This document shows positions 62,391-64,000 of a stretch of DNA of 64,000 nt, piece after piece. Every line of letters begins with the position of its first letter. The stretch's first letter is position 1. The DNA comes from Parabacteroides bouchesdurhonensis (GTDB lineage Bacteria > Bacteroidota > Bacteroidia > Bacteroidales > Tannerellaceae). The notes beneath the pieces are model-generated. The model saw nothing but the letters and a program-made list of their open reading frames with translations. It was not told where the DNA came from and searched no databases. Both the position numbers and the translations under genes were made by a program. Where the stretch lies: positions 1,201,347 through 1,265,346 of the forward strand of contig NZ_LT896588.1 of the NCBI RefSeq assembly GCF_900186615.1. The letters are read 5' to 3'.

Positions 62391-64000
62391 TTAGAAAGAA
62401 ACATTCAGGTTAAAACCGAAACTACGCATAGAAGGGAATGAAGCATATTCAATACCGCTTGCATTACCAGTGCTGTATGAAGATTCAGGATCATATCCCG
62501 GAATGTTATTCTTAATCAGCCATAAATTACGTCCTACAAAACTTAATTTCAAGTTTGTAAATGGCGTCTTAGCCAACATCTTTTTCGGGAATATATAACC
62601 AATTGTCAATTCGCGCAAACGTAAATTAGTTCCATCATATAAAAATTCTTCACCGGAACGTGATACGCGAGACCAATATTCCTGTGGATTAACAGCCTTT
62701 GTATTAACCTGTCCGTCTTCTGTAACGCCATCAACAACGATACCTCCTGTTCCGGCATACCATTCATCACGTCCGGCCAACGACATTTCCGTTGTACCAT
62801 ATACTGAACCACGAGACAAAGAATTCATATAGATATCACCACCTACACGTAAATCCAACATGAAACTAAATGTAATATTTTTATAAGTAAACATATTGTT
62901 CATACTACCCGTCCATTTCGGCAAATAGTTTCCTATCGGATTTTCATTATCCATATTTGCTTCCAATAAAGGAAGTCCTTCACTGTCTATTATTTTACGT
63001 CCTTGTTCATCTCTCTGATAACGATAACCTACAATATCACCATAGCTACCACCTTCTCTGGCAACAATTTTAACAAAACTGGTAGAGCCTAATTCATACG
63101 TTGATAATTCAGGATGCAGTTCCTTAATCTTATTTGTATTCTTAGAATAGTTGACTGTCACATTCCATTCAAAATCACGCGTTCTTACAGGAGTTCCCGT
63201 CAATACAACTTCAATACCTTTATTTTCAATATTACCAGCATTAATCAAGCGAGCTGTTTTACCAGTAGTAGAAGAAATCGGTAATGTCAGAATCTGGTTT
63301 GTTGCATTTTTCTTATACCAGGTAAAATCTACACCAATACGGTTATTCAAGAAACGAACATCAAAACCGGCTTCTGTAGATTTAATCGTTTCAGGTTTCA
63401 AAGTAGACAAAGGTATGGTATTGTTCACTTCAGAACCTTTAATATCTGAAGTTACATTTAAGATACCATAAGTAGTAGCTAAACGATACGGATCCGTATC
63501 ATTACCTACTTCCGCATAAGATCCTCTTAATTTTGCAAACGACAGCCATTCCGGAACATTTACGTCATAAGAACGTAACATATCGGAAATAACCCATCCT
63601 AAACCAAAAGAAGGATAAAAGAAAGAACGGTTCTCACGAGGTAATGTTGAAGACCAGTCATTACGCCCTGTTACATCCAAAAACACCCAGTTTCCATAAC
63701 TCAATTGAGCAAATCCATAAATAGAATTTACTGCTTTTTTGCTCAACCGATGCTCTGGAACTCGTTGTTCTCCATTACTAATGGCAAAGAAATCAGGAAT
63801 TGCTAAAGGACCAGACTTCTCTGTAAATGATTCAGTTTTGGTAAACATCATATTTCCACCGACACTCAAACTTCCGGAAAATTTTGATCCCCACCAGTTA
63901 TCTTTTGCCGCAGTAACTAAAGCATCTGTATTACGTTCACGGAAATTAGATGTTCCGACAGTATAACTACCATGCCCCTTAGCATCCTTTTCATAAGGAG
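62391..64000 (-). CDS. SusC3: SusC/RagA TonB-dependent transporter, C-terminal part (cut by window edge)
   Basis: The minus-strand frame is open from the stop at 62391 through the window edge; the reported start at 63869 is an internal TTG, since 43 further codons (ending PYEKDAKGHGSYTVG... at the edge) read on in frame. This part is barrel: FAQLSYGNWVFLDVTGRNDWSSTLPRENRSFFYPSFGLGWV, LSFAKLRGSYAEVGNDTDPYRL, SLAGRDEWYAGTGG and the C-terminal LRELTIGYIFPKKMLAKTPFTNLKLSFVGRNLWLI, PSMRSFGFNLNVSF. The plug and any STN domain lie outside. It is partner of SusD3 and not a close paralogue of SusC1/2. Confidence 0.9.
   Translation of the reverse strand, partial: PYEKDAKGHGSYTVGTSNFRERNTDALVTAAKDNWWGSKFSGSLSVGGNMMFTKTESFTEKSGPLAIPDFFAISNGEQRVPEHRLSKKAVNSIYGFAQLSYGNWVFLDVTGRNDWSSTLPRENRSFFYPSFGLGWVISDMLRSYDVNVPEWLSFAKLRGSYAEVGNDTDPYRLATTYGILNVTSDIKGSEVNNTIPLSTLKPETIKSTEAGFDVRFLNNRIGVDFTWYKKNATNQILTLPISSTTGKTARLINAGNIENKGIEVVLTGTPVRTRDFEWNVTVNYSKNTNKIKELHPELSTYELGSTSFVKIVAREGGSYGDIVGYRYQRDEQGRKIIDSEGLPLLEANMDNENPIGNYLPKWTGSMNNMFTYKNITFSFMLDLRVGGDIYMNSLSRGSVYGTTEMSLAGRDEWYAGTGGIVVDGVTEDGQVNTKAVNPQEYWSRVSRSGEEFLYDGTNLRLRELTIGYIFPKKMLAKTPFTNLKLSFVGRNLWLIKNNIPGYDPESSYSTGNASGIEYASFPSMRSFGFNLNVSF

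Noticed and set aside
62391-63869. Complete gene of 492 codons for SusC3
   Set aside because: The reported start is an internal TTG; the frame is open to the window edge and the protein part is only the C-terminal barrel.

Overview
The window looks like a chromosome segment of a gut-type Bacteroidales bacterium, most likely Parabacteroides or a close Bacteroides relative. The evidence is three SusC/SusD pairs, an ECF sigma/FecR pair, many lipoproteins with Cys lipoboxes, little Shine-Dalgarno signal, and repeated TAnnTTTG promoter -7 boxes. The genus is an inference. No rRNA, tRNA, CRISPR array or insertion-sequence transposase was seen.

Layout. 1-282: N-terminus of a tyrosine recombinase cut by the window edge. 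328-2187: GH127-type arabinofuranosidase lipoprotein. 2359-2468: tandem 22-bp repeat array. 2630-3436: KilA-N protein containing a perfect 32-bp palindrome. 3713-6451: two membrane proteins and purD. 6518-14250: a LamG protein, DPP IV, a THUMP methyltransferase, serine acetyltransferase, a small lipoprotein and an FMN-binding protein. 14466-18040: the frdCAB/sdhCAB operon. 18161-21090: a nitrilase-family hydrolase and a LiaF-like/LytTR operon bracketed by two near-identical small-RNA-like elements. 21590-23669: FKBP isomerase and glyS. 23935-27696: a DUF6259 glycosidase-like lipoprotein with a secreted Gfo/Idh oxidoreductase. 27744-34562: S37 peptidase, queG, a repeat-flanked GIY-YIG gene, a polysaccharide deacetylase and a GT117/DUF2723 membrane protein. 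34804-39890: a yjdJ/yjdI-like pair, an ADP-ribosylglycohydrolase lipoprotein and an M16 peptidase.

39951-56604 is the most interesting part. Two paralogous SusC/SusD pairs face opposite ways (susC1-susD1 on +, susC2-susD2 on -). Between them lie an esterase-like hydrolase, a YitT protein and a GH27 alpha-galactosidase. Both susC genes carry the same 15-bp dyad AGTTC-N5-GAACT at the fifth to seventh codon region of the signal peptide (39987-40001 and 54477-54491), in inverted orientation. It is followed by 116 bp of perfect identity and a nearly identical STN signalling domain. Only susC2 has a normal start and leader, and it is preceded by the sigma/FecR genes. susC1 begins inside a hairpin-forming repeat with no visible promoter. 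I infer an on/off switch: inversion of about 14.5 kb would place either SusC/D pair behind the single expression start, with both pairs keeping the STN domain that talks to the shared FecR/sigma pair.

56701-64000 holds an isomerase/epimerase-like TIM barrel, a Tat-exported Gfo/Idh oxidoreductase and a double-domain DUF1080 protein (a 3-keto-glycoside type set), then SusD3 and the C-terminal part of SusC3.

A second theme is intergenic. At least five loci (2359, 21399, 30567, 39896, 45298) hold short arrays with a 22- or 23-bp period. Each unit is a near-palindromic core plus a short spacer, and in places cores are inverted between copies.
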